Shown piece by piece: positions 50,347 through 60,344 of a stretch of DNA of 64,000 nt. Each line of letters opens with the position of its first letter. The first letter of the stretch is position 1. The notes under the pieces are model-generated. The model ran no database searches. It worked only from the letters and a program-made list of their open reading frames with translations, and was not told the origin of the DNA. Origin of the DNA: Tepidiphilus sp. J10. GTDB taxonomy: Bacteria > Pseudomonadota > Gammaproteobacteria > Burkholderiales > Thiobacillaceae. A program made the position numbers and the translations under genes. The stretch lies in NCBI GenBank assembly GCA_945897955.1, contig CAMDGQ010000011.1, positions 1 through 64,000 on the forward strand. Direction: 5' to 3'.

Positions 50347-52608
50347 CTAGAAGCCCTTGAACGGGGAAGGCGGGAAGGACTTGATCAATGCGGCGTACTC
50401 ATTGATCTTCTGCGGCAGCGTGGCCATGTCGGTAATCGCGACTTCGATATCCTTGACGCGATCGGTTTCCAGATTCATGCCTTTCAGCGTATCGCCGACC
50501 TTGGACAGACGATAACGGCCGAGTTCGGAACCCTTGACGAAGTGGCACTGGTAATCCTCGCCGTGCTTGCAACCCATCAGCATGACGCCGTCGTAACCGC
50601 CATTCAGCGCATCGGTGATCCAGATCGTGTTGACGGAACCCAGACAACGCACCGGGATAACGCGGACATACGGGTCGTAGTCGTGACGGTTCATGCCGGC
50701 CATGTCGAGCGCCGGGTAGGCGTCGTTCTCGCAGGCCAGAATCAGAATGCGAGGCTTCTCGGAGAACTCGTCCGGCACATCGACGGCCTTGATCTGGGCG
50801 CCGACGGTGTTGACCGAGTAGTTCTCGAACGAAATCACGCGCACCGGGCAGGCGCCCATACAGGTGCCGCAACGGCGGCAACGCGATTCGTTGAACAGCG
50901 GGAAGCGCTTTTCGTCTTCGTCGATGGCGCCGAACGGGCATTCCACGGTGCAGCGTTTGCACTGGGTACAGCCTTCCAGACGCACGGTGGGGAACGACAG
51001 GTCGCCGGCGCGCGGGTGGGCCGCCTTGCCGAGACCGGCGTTTTCCATCGCCTGAATCGCTTTCATTGCGGCGCCGGTGGCATCTTCCTGCGCTTGCATG
51101 ATGTCCATCGGACGACGCACCGGTCCGGCGGTGTAGATGCCGGTACGGCGGGTTTCGTACGGGAAGCAGATGAAATGCGAGTCGGTGAAGCCATGCTTGA
51201 ACTGCGGCATGTCCGGGCCCTGACGATAGGTCAGATTGAGGATGGACTCGGGCGCAATGGTGGCCACGATGTCTTTCGGCGCTTCGCCTTCAACAGCGGC
51301 TTCAGCCTCGACCGGTGCGGCGACGGGGGCATCGATGTTGACGCCGGATACCGGCACCATGCCGGTGGCCAGCACCACCAGATCGGCCTGCGCTTCGGTA
51401 TCTTCGTTCAGGATCAGATCCTTGAACTTGACCGTGCAGGTGTTGCCATTGGGAACAACCTGGGAAACCACACCCTTGGAGAAGACGACGCCGCGATTCT
51501 GCGCCGAGCGGTAGAAGTCTTCGCCATTGCCGGGCGTGCGCAGATCGGTGAACAGCACCACGGTATCGATGTCAGGATTGCTGTCCTTGAAGTACGTCGC
51601 CTGCTTGATGCTGGTGTTGCAGCAGAAGCCGGAGCAGTACTGCAGGTGCTTGCCGGTCGTATCACGCTGGCCGGCGCACTGGACGAACACCACGGACTTG
51701 ACCGGTTGACCGTCGCTCGGGCGGCAGATCGGTTTGCCTGCGGCTGCGGCTTCCCTGGCCAAGGCTTCCAGACCGGCCTGATCAACCACGTTGGGCGTCT
51801 TGCCGTAGGCAAACTCGGGCAACTTGTTGGCGTCATACAGCGTGAAACCTGTCGCCTGGATGATCGCGCCGATGTCTTCCTGTGCGATGGCGCCGGATTC
51901 GATCGCGATCTCGACCTTGAAGCGGCCGGGTGCGCCATCGGTCTTGGCGATGGTGGCGTTCAGGTAAACCTTGATATTGGAATCGGCTTCGATGCGCGCG
52001 GCCATGTCGGCAACGCCGTTGTCTTCCGGCGCCTTGAACGGCTCGCGCGTCGGCACGCGCTTGTGCAGCTTGGCGGCCCAGCCGCCAAGCGCGCCGGATT
52101 TCTCGACCAGCACAACCTTGTAGCCAGCCTTCGACGACTCCAGCGCGGAGGTCATGCCGGACATGCCGCCACCGACCACCAGCAGGGTCTTCACCGAACC
52201 GGTCTTCTGGTTGCCCGGCGGCACGGTCATCGCCTTGACTTCGGCGCAGGCCATGCGGACATAGTCTTCCGCCATTTCCTGGGTGGTCTCGCGCGCTTCC
52301 TCGGTATCCGGACGAATCCAGATCACGCCTTCACGCAGGTTGCCACGGCTCATGGCGATGGTGGGGAAATTGAACGCCTCGGTCTTGGCGCGGCGCGAAC
52401 AGGCGCACAGCGCAGCGTGCGTGACGCCTTCATTCTCGATGTCGTTCCTGATCATCGCCACGCCCTCGGCGGAACAGAGGAAGTCGTGCTCGCGCACGAG
52501 GTTCATCTTGCCGGATTTGGTGGCGGTCTTGACCAGAGCGGCGGCATCGAGACGAGTCCCGATCTCGCAGCCTTTACAGATATATGCAGCAGTTTTCGTT
52601 TCAGCCAT
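50347..52608 (-). CDS. qmoB: QmoB-like HdrA-family flavoprotein with MvhD domain
   Basis: 753 aa, close to QmoB of sulfate reducers (about 740). The N-terminal part has Cys residues (CKGCEIGTRLD, CACSRRAKTEAF); the FAD site is LLVVGGGMSGMTSALESSKA; Cys-rich FVQCAGQRDTTGKHLQYCSG holds a CCG-like cluster. Two ferredoxin motifs follow, CTQCKRCTVECP and CRRCGTCMGACP. The last about 130 residues form an MvhD/FlpD domain (RILILACENDAYPALDMAGM ... LMGCKHGEDYQCHF). It relays electrons between APS reductase or a sulfite-linked partner and quinone. Starts 4 nt after qmoA. Confidence 0.92.
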   Translation of the reverse strand: MAETKTAAYICKGCEIGTRLDAAALVKTATKSGKMNLVREHDFLCSAEGVAMIRNDIENEGVTHAALCACSRRAKTEAFNFPTIAMSRGNLREGVIWIRPDTEEARETTQEMAEDYVRMACAEVKAMTVPPGNQKTGSVKTLLVVGGGMSGMTSALESSKAGYKVVLVEKSGALGGWAAKLHKRVPTREPFKAPEDNGVADMAARIEADSNIKVYLNATIAKTDGAPGRFKVEIAIESGAIAQEDIGAIIQATGFTLYDANKLPEFAYGKTPNVVDQAGLEALAREAAAAGKPICRPSDGQPVKSVVFVQCAGQRDTTGKHLQYCSGFCCNTSIKQATYFKDSNPDIDTVVLFTDLRTPGNGEDFYRSAQNRGVVFSKGVVSQVVPNGNTCTVKFKDLILNEDTEAQADLVVLATGMVPVSGVNIDAPVAAPVEAEAAVEGEAPKDIVATIAPESILNLTYRQGPDMPQFKHGFTDSHFICFPYETRRTGIYTAGPVRRPMDIMQAQEDATGAAMKAIQAMENAGLGKAAHPRAGDLSFPTVRLEGCTQCKRCTVECPFGAIDEDEKRFPLFNESRCRRCGTCMGACPVRVISFENYSVNTVGAQIKAVDVPDEFSEKPRILILACENDAYPALDMAGMNRHDYDPYVRVIPVRCLGSVNTIWITDALNGGYDGVMLMGCKHGEDYQCHFVKGSELGRYRLSKVGDTLKGMNLETDRVKDIEVAITDMATLPQKINEYAALIKSFPPSPFKGF

Positions 52609-52612
52609 GTTC

Positions 52613-53896
52613 TCAAGCCTCCGCGCGGGCGACTTTGTTGACGACCTGGATGGCCCGCAGTGCAGCAGCAGTGGCGCTTTGCACGGCGCGGTTCACATCC
52701 AGCGCGTTGGTGGCGCAACCTGCGCCAAAGATGCCGGCGTTGGCCGGGTCCGCCATGATGAAGCCGGAGGAATCCGACATCACTTCAGCCGGGATCTGCA
52801 CGCCCTTGACGGAAGGCTCCATGCCCAGCGCCAGCACGACCAGATCGTGTGCCTGCGCGTAGCGCTTGTAGCCTTCGACGTTGACGCCGTTGCAGACCGG
52901 ATTGCCGTCCTTGTCTTCGGTGATGCGGGCGACCTTGGACTTGACGAAGTTCACGTTCGGATTCGCCTTGACCTTCTGGTAGAAGTCTTCAAAGCGGTCG
53001 ATGGCGCGAATGTCGATGTAGTAGATGGTCGACTTGCCGGCATCGCCGAAGGCTTCCTGGACATAGTGGGTCTGCTTCAGCGAACCCATGCAGCAGAAGC
53101 GCGAACAGTGGCGCAGATGATTTTCGTCGCGCGAACCGGCGCATTGAATGAAGGCGACGTTCCTGGCTTCCTTGCCGTCCGAGGGGCGCAGTATCTTGCC
53201 GCCGGTCGGGCCGTGCGGGTCGGCCAGACGCTCGAATTCGACGTTGGAGATGACGTTCTTGAAGCGGCCATAACCGTAATAGACGATCTTGCTCGCGTCA
53301 TACGGCTGCCAGCCGGTGGCCCAGACGATGGCGCCTGCGTTCAGCGTGACAGTCTCTTCCTGCATGTCGAGATCAACCGCGCCATATTTGCAGGCCGCTT
53401 TGGCTGCCGCGCCACAGGCGCCGCCGACGATGGAAGCGTCGATCACATAACGCTGCGGGAAAGCCATGCTGGACGGCAGGTAAGCCGCCTTGATCTTGCC
53501 CAGGTTGTAGTTGAACGCGTCGTCGATTTCGGTCTTCACTGCCTTGCCGCATTCGCCGCATGCCGTGCAGTTCTCGTTGACATAGCGCGGTTTCAGCTTG
53601 ACCGAGATGTTGTAAGCGCCTTTGTCACCGGTGATGCCGGTGACTTCCGCCATGGTCAGCACCTGAATGCGCGGATTGGCTTTGAGCCGGCGCAGGTTGA
53701 TTTCAAGGCCGCAGGTGGGATGGCACATCTTGGGGAAGTACCGATAGAGCTGAACGGTACGACCGCCCAGGTACGGGTTCTTCTCCACCAGAACGACTTG
53801 CTTTCCGGTTTCAGCGGCTTCAAGTGCCGCAGTCATGCCGGAAATGCCGCCGCCCACGACCAGAATGGTCTGGTTGGTCGCCACTACAGACGTCAT
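52613..53896 (-). CDS. qmoA: QmoA-like HdrA-family flavoprotein
   Basis: 427 aa, close to QmoA length. ATG with GGAGG upstream. FAD-binding site TILVVGGGISGMTAALEAAE, HdrA-type blocks GGRTVQLYRYFPKMCHPTCG, VNENCTACGECGKAV (one CxxCxxC), RYVIDASIVGGACGAAAKAA, and FIQCAGSRDENHLRHCSRFC. It pairs with QmoB to form the flavin core. It is the first gene of a four-gene operon (qmoA, qmoB, hdrC, hdrB). No aprA or aprB gene lies beside it; the next upstream genes are a toxin-antitoxin pair. Confidence 0.92.
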   Translation of the reverse strand: MTSVVATNQTILVVGGGISGMTAALEAAETGKQVVLVEKNPYLGGRTVQLYRYFPKMCHPTCGLEINLRRLKANPRIQVLTMAEVTGITGDKGAYNISVKLKPRYVNENCTACGECGKAVKTEIDDAFNYNLGKIKAAYLPSSMAFPQRYVIDASIVGGACGAAAKAACKYGAVDLDMQEETVTLNAGAIVWATGWQPYDASKIVYYGYGRFKNVISNVEFERLADPHGPTGGKILRPSDGKEARNVAFIQCAGSRDENHLRHCSRFCCMGSLKQTHYVQEAFGDAGKSTIYYIDIRAIDRFEDFYQKVKANPNVNFVKSKVARITEDKDGNPVCNGVNVEGYKRYAQAHDLVVLALGMEPSVKGVQIPAEVMSDSSGFIMADPANAGIFGAGCATNALDVNRAVQSATAAALRAIQVVNKVARAEA

Positions 53897-54175
53897 GTAT
53901 CGCCTCCGAAGGGTGAAGACTCAGGGAATTTTGCGAGACCGGGCGAGACCATCCACCCGATAAAAATAGGCGCGAATGTTACCCGCAAAGGGCGGGCCGC
54001 CGCGATATTGGTTTAATCGAAAGTTCTTATGTACGAATAGACTGGGTAAATCCGAGGCCAATTGAAGGTCTTCGCCACGGCTAGCAGTCTGGACGCGCAG
54101 GAGGATGCGGGCTTCGTGAAGCACATCATTGCCACAGAGCAATGCGGTTCACACGTCACCGCACCGAACCCCGGC

Positions 54176-54403
54176 TCAATAGGCAAATACTTCGAGACTG
54201 AGTGAATGCGATGGTTTGGCCTCGCCGTGCAGCATCCGGCGTACACCCTCGGCGGTTTCCCGGCTGAAGGTTTTCTCGCCGCAGTGCAGGCAGACCGATG
54301 CCGGAATGTGCTCCACCAGCACATACCGACCATCGATATGAAATACCTCGTCCACCATTTCCTGGCGGGCATGCGTCCCGCCGCAGACTTCGCACTTGAA
54401 CAT
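54176..54403 (-). CDS. YgiT/MqsA-type zinc-finger antitoxin
   Basis: 75 aa from the ATG at 54403 with a strong AGGAGGG site. Two CxxC pairs, MFKCEVCGGTHARQEM and SVCLHCGEKTFSRETAEG, match the YgiT zinc-finger domain; the helix-turn-helix half found in full MqsA is absent. The gene is 2 nt after the DUF4258 gene, making a toxin-antitoxin pair in toxin-first order. The 279 nt between it and qmoA hold the qmoA ribosome site and presumably its promoter. Confidence 0.87.
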   Translation of the reverse strand: MFKCEVCGGTHARQEMVDEVFHIDGRYVLVEHIPASVCLHCGEKTFSRETAEGVRRMLHGEAKPSHSLSLEVFAY

Positions 54404-54405
54404 GG

Positions 54406-54738
54406 CTATTCCCTCCTGTGCATGAAATCGCCCCATTCCGCTGGATCAGGTTCATACAGCGTGATGATACGCACGCGGGGCTGCCCGGGCGCGCGCGAAA
54501 CCTGCAGATGCAAGGCGCGTTGCCGCCGGGTGAACCCCAGCAGCAAGCAACTGGGCGAGTACTTGTCGGCGGGATAGTCCTCGATGATCACCGCGTCGGC
54601 CCCGGCCTCGAGAATTTCCTGATCGGCAATATTGTGCTCCACCATGCGGCGCAAGGCATGCTGGCTGAACTCGAACTCCCCCGCCAGGAGCTGGGCGCGC
54701 AACCGGGCGAGAGGTTTGCTTTCAGCCAAACCGGGCAT
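54406..54738 (-). CDS. DUF4258 family putative toxin
   Basis: 110 aa. The family signature is FEFSQHALRRMVEHNIADQE (H...RM...I) then ILEAGADAVIIEDYPADKY, CLLLGFTRRQRALHLQVSRA and VRIITLYEPDPAEWGDF. DUF4258 proteins are usually encoded just before a YgiT-type antitoxin, as here, and resemble RelE-type folds. The N-terminal 15 residues are variable, so an internal start is possible. Confidence 0.85.
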   Translation of the reverse strand: MPGLAESKPLARLRAQLLAGEFEFSQHALRRMVEHNIADQEILEAGADAVIIEDYPADKYSPSCLLLGFTRRQRALHLQVSRAPGQPRVRIITLYEPDPAEWGDFMHRRE

Positions 54739-54787
54739 GGTTCATCTGAAGCAGGTCGCGCCGCTTGCCACTTTCCATAAGTCTGTT

Positions 54788-57556
54788 TTACCCCAGCCGC
54801 GCGCGCTGCGCCCGCACCTTGTCCAGCGTCGAGATGAAGTCGGTCAGGCGTTTCTGCTCCTGTTCGACCACGGCGGCGGGCGCCCTGTCGACGAAACTGG
54901 CATTGCCCAGCTTGCCTTGCGCCTTGCCGATTTCACCGCTCAGGCGCGCGATCTCCTTGTCCAGGCGAGCGATTTCGGCATCCCTGTCTATCTCGATATG
55001 CAGCATGACCCGCCAGTCGCCGACGATGGCCACCGGCGCGTCGCCTTCCGGCAGCACGTTGACGACGTGAACCTCGGACAGACGGCCGAGCGATTTCATG
55101 TACGGCGCATAGACCGTCGCGCGTTCACTGTCGTCTTGCGTGTGGCCTTCGACAAACAACGGCGCCTTCAACGCCGGCGACAGATTCATTTCACCGCGCA
55201 GGTTGCGCGTCGCGTTGATCAGATCTTTCAGACGCGCCATCTCCGCCAGCGCGGCGGCATCGACGCGGCCTGGATCGGACTCGGGATAGGCCGCCAGCAT
55301 GATGCTGTCGCCCGCCTTGTGCGGCCCCGCCAGCGGCGCGACCGCCTGCCAGAGTTCCTCGGTGATGAACGGAATGACCGGATGCGCCAGGCGCAGCAGG
55401 GTTTCCAGCACGCGCACCAGCGTGCGGCGGGTGGCACGCTGGGCAGACTCGCTGCCATTGGCAATTTGCACCTTGGCCAGTTCCAGATACCAGTCGCAGT
55501 ATTCGTCCCAGACGAATTCATAGATGGCGCGCGCGGCCATGTCGAAGCGGTACTGGTCGAAGCCGCCGCGCACATCGCCGATCGCCTGTTCCAGACGCCC
55601 CAGTATCCAGCGGTCGGCGAAGCTGAATTCCAGCGGCAACGCTTCATCCAGGCCGGTATCGTGGCCTTCGCAGTTCATCAGCACGAAACGGCTGGCGTTC
55701 CATAGCTTGTTGCAGAAATTGCGATAGCCCTCGCAGCGCGCCATGTCGAACTTGATGTCGCGGCCATGCGTGGCGAGGCTGGCGAAGGTGAAACGCAGCG
55801 CATCGGTGCCGAAACTGGCGATGCCGTCGGCAAATTCCTTGCGCGTGGCTTTCTCGATGCTCTGCGCCTGTTTCGGGTTCATCAGGCCGACGGTGCGCTT
55901 GGCGACCAGATCGTCGAGGCTGATGCCGTCGATCAGGTCGATCGGATCGAGCACGTTGCCCTTCGATTTCGACATCTTGTTGCCGTGTGCGTCGCGCACC
56001 AGGCCGGTGACGTAAACGTCGCGGAACGGCACCTTGCCGGTGAAATGCAGGGTCATCATGACCATGCGCGCGACCCAGAAGAAAATGATGTCGAAGCCGG
56101 TGACCAGCACCGAGGTCGGCAGGTAATGCTTCAGTTCCCAAGTATCCTGCGGCCAGCCCAGCGTCGAAAACGGCCACAACGCCGACGAGAACCAGGTGTC
56201 GAGCACGTCCTCGTCGCGGAAAATATCCCGACCAGCGGCCTGCTTGCGCGCTTCCGTTTCATCGCGGGCGACATAGATGTTGCCGTCCTCGTCATACCAG
56301 GCCGGAATCCGATGCCCCCACCAGAGCTGGCGCGAGACGCACCAGTCCTGGATGTTCTCCAGCCATTGCCGGTAGGTCGTGGTCCAGTTCTCCGGCACGA
56401 AACGCAGTTCGCCGGTATCGACCACCTTCAGCGCCTGCTTGGCCAGACCTTCCATGCTCATGAACCACTGATCGGTCAGCATCGGCTCGATCACCGCGTG
56501 CGTGCGGTCGCCGCGCGGAATCATCAATTTGTGCGGCTTGGCGGAAACCAGCAGGCCCTTGGCTTGCAGTTCATCGAGAATCTTCTGGCGCGCGACGTAA
56601 CGGTCCAGGCCCTGGTATTCGGTCGGCCCGAACTCGTTGATCTTCGCGTCCAGCGTCAACACGCTGATCGCGGCCAGTTTGTGACGCTGGCCGACCTGCC
56701 AGTCGTTGAAGTCGTGCGCCGGCGTGATCTTGACCACGCCGGTGCCGAAGGCCTGATCGACATAATCGTCGGCGATGATCGGAATCGTGCGCTCGGCGAT
56801 CGGCAGGCGAACCTGCTTGCCGATCAGATGCCGGTAACGCTCGTCGTCCGGATTCACCGCCACCGCCGTATCGCCGAGCATGGTCTCCGGCCGCGTCGTC
56901 GCGACGGTCAGAAAACCGCTGGTATGGCCATGCCCGTCTTCCAGCGGGTAATTGATTTCCCAGATGAACCCGTCTTCTTCCGTGCTGACCACTTCCAGGT
57001 CGGAGACTGCCGTTTGCAACACCGGATCCCAGTTCACCAGGCGTTTGCCGCGATAGATCAGGCCTTCGTTGTACAGGCGCACGAAGACTTCGGTCACCGC
57101 CGTGGACAGGCCGGCATCCATCGTGAAGCGCTCGCGCGACCAGTCCGGCGATGTGCCCAGGCGGCGCATCTGACGGGTGATGGTCGAACCGGAGAGCTCC
57201 TTCCATTCCCAGACTTTCTCCAGGAACTTCTCACGGCCGAGGTCGTGGCGGCTGATGTTCTGCGCGTCGAGCTGGCGCTCCACCACGATCTGGGTCGCGA
57301 TGCCGGCATGGTCGGTGCCCGGCTGCCACAGCGTATTGAGGCCGCGCATGCGGTGGTACCGCGTCAGCGCATCCATCAGGCCATGCTGGAAAGCGTGCCC
57401 CATGTGCAGCGTGCCGGTCACATTCGGCGGCGGCAGCATGATGCAGTAATGCGGCGCACGCTCGTCCTGCCCCATGCTGAAATGATTCGCGCCCTCCCAG
57501 AGGGCATACCAGCGTTTCTCGATTTCGTGCGGTTCGAAGGATTTGGCAAGTTCCAT
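54788..57556 (-). CDS. valS: Valyl-tRNA synthetase
   Basis: 922 aa from the ATG at 57556 ([20 protein letters not shown]); an upstream in-frame extension is not conserved in style. Class I signature HIGH as [13 protein letters not shown] and KMSKS as [14 protein letters not shown]; editing domain with [20 protein letters not shown]; a C-terminal coiled-coil arm ([20 protein letters not shown]). Charges tRNA-Val and edits threonine. Length is normal. Housekeeping gene; the toxin-antitoxin pair follows it by 49 nt. Confidence 0.98.
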   Translation of the reverse strand: MELAKSFEPHEIEKRWYALWEGANHFSMGQDERAPHYCIMLPPPNVTGTLHMGHAFQHGLMDALTRYHRMRGLNTLWQPGTDHAGIATQIVVERQLDAQNISRHDLGREKFLEKVWEWKELSGSTITRQMRRLGTSPDWSRERFTMDAGLSTAVTEVFVRLYNEGLIYRGKRLVNWDPVLQTAVSDLEVVSTEEDGFIWEINYPLEDGHGHTSGFLTVATTRPETMLGDTAVAVNPDDERYRHLIGKQVRLPIAERTIPIIADDYVDQAFGTGVVKITPAHDFNDWQVGQRHKLAAISVLTLDAKINEFGPTEYQGLDRYVARQKILDELQAKGLLVSAKPHKLMIPRGDRTHAVIEPMLTDQWFMSMEGLAKQALKVVDTGELRFVPENWTTTYRQWLENIQDWCVSRQLWWGHRIPAWYDEDGNIYVARDETEARKQAAGRDIFRDEDVLDTWFSSALWPFSTLGWPQDTWELKHYLPTSVLVTGFDIIFFWVARMVMMTLHFTGKVPFRDVYVTGLVRDAHGNKMSKSKGNVLDPIDLIDGISLDDLVAKRTVGLMNPKQAQSIEKATRKEFADGIASFGTDALRFTFASLATHGRDIKFDMARCEGYRNFCNKLWNASRFVLMNCEGHDTGLDEALPLEFSFADRWILGRLEQAIGDVRGGFDQYRFDMAARAIYEFVWDEYCDWYLELAKVQIANGSESAQRATRRTLVRVLETLLRLAHPVIPFITEELWQAVAPLAGPHKAGDSIMLAAYPESDPGRVDAAALAEMARLKDLINATRNLRGEMNLSPALKAPLFVEGHTQDDSERATVYAPYMKSLGRLSEVHVVNVLPEGDAPVAIVGDWRVMLHIEIDRDAEIARLDKEIARLSGEIGKAQGKLGNASFVDRAPAAVVEQEQKRLTDFISTLDKVRAQRARLG

Positions 57557-57700
57557 GATGGCGATGAATGCAGCGTCGGTTCTGAAAATGAACAAACGCG
57601 GAGCGTTGCCGCGCCGCGTCTGCGGGGATTTGAAAAATTGGCTGGCGATTATCCTGGATTCCTTGGTTCTGCGCGCGCGCATGTCCGATCCGAAAACAGG

Positions 57701-58303
57701 TCATCCCCCGCCAGCCCGCCGCCAGAACAGCCAGCCGCAGACCAGACCGGCGAGATGGACCTGCCAGGCGATGGCGATATCGGCCGGCAGGTTGCCGGGG
57801 AAAACTGCGAATCCCTGCATATCCGCGACGAGTTTAAGAGCGAGCACTGCCGCCAGCACCCGCAAGCCCGGTCGCAAGCCTGGACGAATCCGCCAGAGCG
57901 TCAGGCTCAATGCCGCCAGCAAGACCATGGCAAGGCCGGAAGCGCCACGATAGATCGCCATCTCCGGCACGGCGAGCAGCATCAGCAGTGAAAGAACCGG
58001 TGCGATGACAGCCAGTCGCAAAAGCATGCCTTGACCAGCGCCGATCTGCCGCAAGCCCGCTGCCAGCAGCAGGCAGGCCAGCCCGTCCAGCACGGCATGA
58101 CCCACCGAGTAATGCACCAGATGCGCGCTCCACAGCCGCCATAGCTCGCCGCTCAGCACGGCCTCACGTCGGTACTCCAGCCCATCAGCCGCCGTCGGTG
58201 GCAGCAGCAACGGCAGCAGGCAGAGCGCGAACAGCAGCAGACCAGGCCGAGCTGTTGCCCAATCACTGGTCAGATGATCGAATCGGTCAGACCGGACGGA
58301 CAC
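57701..58303 (-). CDS. rrtA: Rhombosortase (rhomboid-family intramembrane protease)
   Basis: 200 aa starting at a GTG (58303) that overlaps the end of the rhombotarget gene by 17 nt in another frame. Several membrane helices. The rhombosortase pattern is seen: YRREAVLSGELWRLWSAHLV, HYSVGHAVLDG, catalytic Ser in YRGASGLAMVLLAAL and catalytic His in WQVHLAGLVCGWLFW. It cleaves GlyGly-CTERM proteins, releasing or re-anchoring them at the cell surface (family knowledge). The upstream gene encodes its expected substrate. Confidence 0.9.
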   Translation of the reverse strand: MSVRSDRFDHLTSDWATARPGLLLFALCLLPLLLPPTAADGLEYRREAVLSGELWRLWSAHLVHYSVGHAVLDGLACLLLAAGLRQIGAGQGMLLRLAVIAPVLSLLMLLAVPEMAIYRGASGLAMVLLAALSLTLWRIRPGLRPGLRVLAAVLALKLVADMQGFAVFPGNLPADIAIAWQVHLAGLVCGWLFWRRAGGG

Positions 58304-59126
58304 GCCACACCATGCCAGCCAGCAGCAGCGCCAGCAACGCGCCCAGCCAGCCTGCGTCACCGCCGCCGCGATAGCCGGAACGATGTTCGACGCGCACCGT
58401 GGTATCGGTCTTGACGCGCACCTTGAAGGCATCCAGCTCATGCCCAAGCGCGGGAATAAGATGCTTCAAGGCCTGGTTGTAGCCTTCAAGGCGAGCGACG
58501 CGGGCACGTTCGCTGAACGTCGCCATCGCCGCGCTGCCTTTCACCTTGGACAAGCCGACCGAGCGGAACAGCAGCTTGCGGCTGGCGACATCGAACACTG
58601 ACGCTTCCAACATGGTGTCGATGTCGTACTGGTCGCCATGCACGATGTAGGCACCGATGATGGTCCAGTACAGCAACGACAACTTGTTGCTGTCGTTGAA
58701 CTGAATCTGGTCGTAAGACAGCAGGGCCACCACATCGACATTGAACATGCGCGCGGCCTGTTCAAGATTGGCGAAGCCGCCATCCGGGCGCAGATAGGCG
58801 CTGGGAATGATCTCGATGCCGGCGATGAATTCCTGCTTGATGAAGGCCTGCTTCACCTCGTCCAGCATGCGCATCTGTTCCGCTTCCGGCACACCGCTTT
58901 CCTGGCTCCAGGACTTCGACGGCACAAACGCGATGCCGACGCGCAACGGCAGTTTCAAGGTGGTGATTTCCGGTTTCATCGCCGTCGGCGCCGCGTTGCT
59001 GCCGTAGAGATAGCTCACCACGCTGCCGGAATGTTTCTCCGGGCCTTGCCGGAACGAATCGAACCAGGAAGCGCAGCCGGACAACTGCGTCACCAATATC
59101 AACAAGCCCAACCATTTCGCGGACAT
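58287..59126 (-). CDS. Rhombotarget lipoprotein with GlyGly-CTERM tail
   Basis: 279 aa from the ATG at 59126 (AGGAGG upstream). Signal peptide with lipobox (KWLGLLILVTQLSGCASW) and, at the other end, a GlyGly-CTERM sorting tail: SGYRGGGDAGWLGALLALLL then Arg-rich VWRVRP. The central domain is the family TIGR04179 type (SGSVVSYLYG ... VGIAFVPSKSW ... DSNKLSLLYWTIIGAYIVHG). It is a membrane lipoprotein at the N-terminus with a C-terminal anchor removed by the adjacent rhombosortase. The function of the mature domain is not known. Confidence 0.9.
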   Translation of the reverse strand: MSAKWLGLLILVTQLSGCASWFDSFRQGPEKHSGSVVSYLYGSNAAPTAMKPEITTLKLPLRVGIAFVPSKSWSQESGVPEAEQMRMLDEVKQAFIKQEFIAGIEIIPSAYLRPDGGFANLEQAARMFNVDVVALLSYDQIQFNDSNKLSLLYWTIIGAYIVHGDQYDIDTMLEASVFDVASRKLLFRSVGLSKVKGSAAMATFSERARVARLEGYNQALKHLIPALGHELDAFKVRVKTDTTVRVEHRSGYRGGGDAGWLGALLALLLAGMVWRVRPV

Positions 59127-59159
59127 CTCAACCTCCTGTTTGCATGTCAAATGCGGGTT

Positions 59160-60344
59160 TCAACGCCCGCGCAACCGCGCCAGCGCCAGCAAACCCAGCC
59201 CAGCCAGCACCAGCACACCAAAGCCCATCGCCGTTTGCACGACGGGCAGGCCGCCCGCCAGCGCATACATGCCGACAAACACCAGCATGGCGAGGTTTTC
59301 CCACAGATTCTGTACCGCCAGCGCATTGCCGGCGCCGACGCTGCGATGGCCGCGCTCCTGCAGCAAGGCATTCAGTGGCACCACGAAGAGGCCGCCGGCC
59401 GCGCCGATGGCGGCCAGCAGCGCGGCGGCCGGGATGAGCGCGGTCTGCTGGGCGAACAGCAGCACCAACGGACCCAGAAGCAGACCGCCGAGTATGGCGC
59501 GATTGACGTTCTCCAGCTTGATCAACAGGCCGGCCAGCGCGGCGCCGATGACGATGCCGATCGACACCACGCCCATCAGATTGGCCGGCATCTGGTTGCT
59601 GGCGATGCCCAGCGCCACCGGCACCCAGGCGAACAGCAGCAGACGCAGCGTCGAACCGGTACCCCAGAACAGGCTGGTGCCGATCAGGCTGAAGCGGCTG
59701 TCCTGGTCGCGCCACAGCGTGCGCACGGCAGCCACGAACTGACTCAGCAGGCCCCTGAAATCGAAGCCATCCAGCGCGTGTTCCGGCGGCAGGCGCGGAA
59801 TCAGCAGATTGATCAGTGCGGCCAGCGCATAGACGCCGATGACGCCGGTGAAGGCCCAGGCCAGCGACTGATCGGCCAGCCAGCCGCCGACCAGCACGCC
59901 GAGCAGGATGGCGACGATGGTGGAGCCTTCCAGCATGCCGTTGGCCTTGACCAGTTTCTCGGGCCCGAACAACTGGCTCAGGATGCCGTACTTGGCCGGG
60001 CTGTAGGCGGCGGCGCCGACCCCGGCCATGCCGTAGCAGAGCAACGGCGGCGCCCCGACCGCCATCGAAGAGGCGCCGAGCAGCTTGAGACCGTTGGCCA
60101 GCAGCATGACGCGCCCTTTCGGAAACGCATCCGCCAGCGCGCCGACAAACGGCGCGAGCAGGATGAACGGAATCACGAAGAACGCCTGCAACAACGGAAT
60201 CCAGCCGACATGGCCGTCAACCTTGACCAGCGCGATGGCGGTGATCAGCAAGGCGTTGTCGCCGAAGGCAGAGAAGAATTGCGCCAGCAATACCGCGCCC
60301 ATCGGCAGCGACAGCAGCGGCAGGTCGTCGGGCAAGGGTTTCAT
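59160..60344 (-). CDS. lplT: Lysophospholipid transporter LplT
   Basis: 394 aa MFS protein. Start MKPLPDDLPLLSLPMGAVLL and the family block AQFFSAFGDNALLITAIALV, AAYSPAKYGILSQLFGPEKL and KANGMLEGSTIVAILLGVLV identify LplT. It flips lysophospholipids across the inner membrane for re-acylation by Aas. Its ATG overlaps the amidohydrolase stop by 4 nt. aas lies two genes upstream in the same operon, as expected for this pair. Confidence 0.93.
   Translation of the reverse strand: MKPLPDDLPLLSLPMGAVLLAQFFSAFGDNALLITAIALVKVDGHVGWIPLLQAFFVIPFILLAPFVGALADAFPKGRVMLLANGLKLLGASSMAVGAPPLLCYGMAGVGAAAYSPAKYGILSQLFGPEKLVKANGMLEGSTIVAILLGVLVGGWLADQSLAWAFTGVIGVYALAALINLLIPRLPPEHALDGFDFRGLLSQFVAAVRTLWRDQDSRFSLIGTSLFWGTGSTLRLLLFAWVPVALGIASNQMPANLMGVVSIGIVIGAALAGLLIKLENVNRAILGGLLLGPLVLLFAQQTALIPAAALLAAIGAAGGLFVVPLNALLQERGHRSVGAGNALAVQNLWENLAMLVFVGMYALAGGLPVVQTAMGFGVLVLAGLGLLALARLRGR

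Noticed and set aside
50542-52641. Open frame of 699 codons on the plus strand opposite qmoB
   Set aside because: Shadow of a conserved gene with many cysteine motifs; the opposite reading is Gly/His/Arg-rich without a family.
48772-53896. Heterodisulfide reductase of methanogenesis
   Set aside because: The genes are bacterial, lengths and order fit QmoAB with HdrCB, and no other methanogenesis gene is present.
55766-57991. Open frame of 741 codons on the plus strand opposite valS
   Set aside because: valS is certain; the reading runs past the gene end and has no domain.
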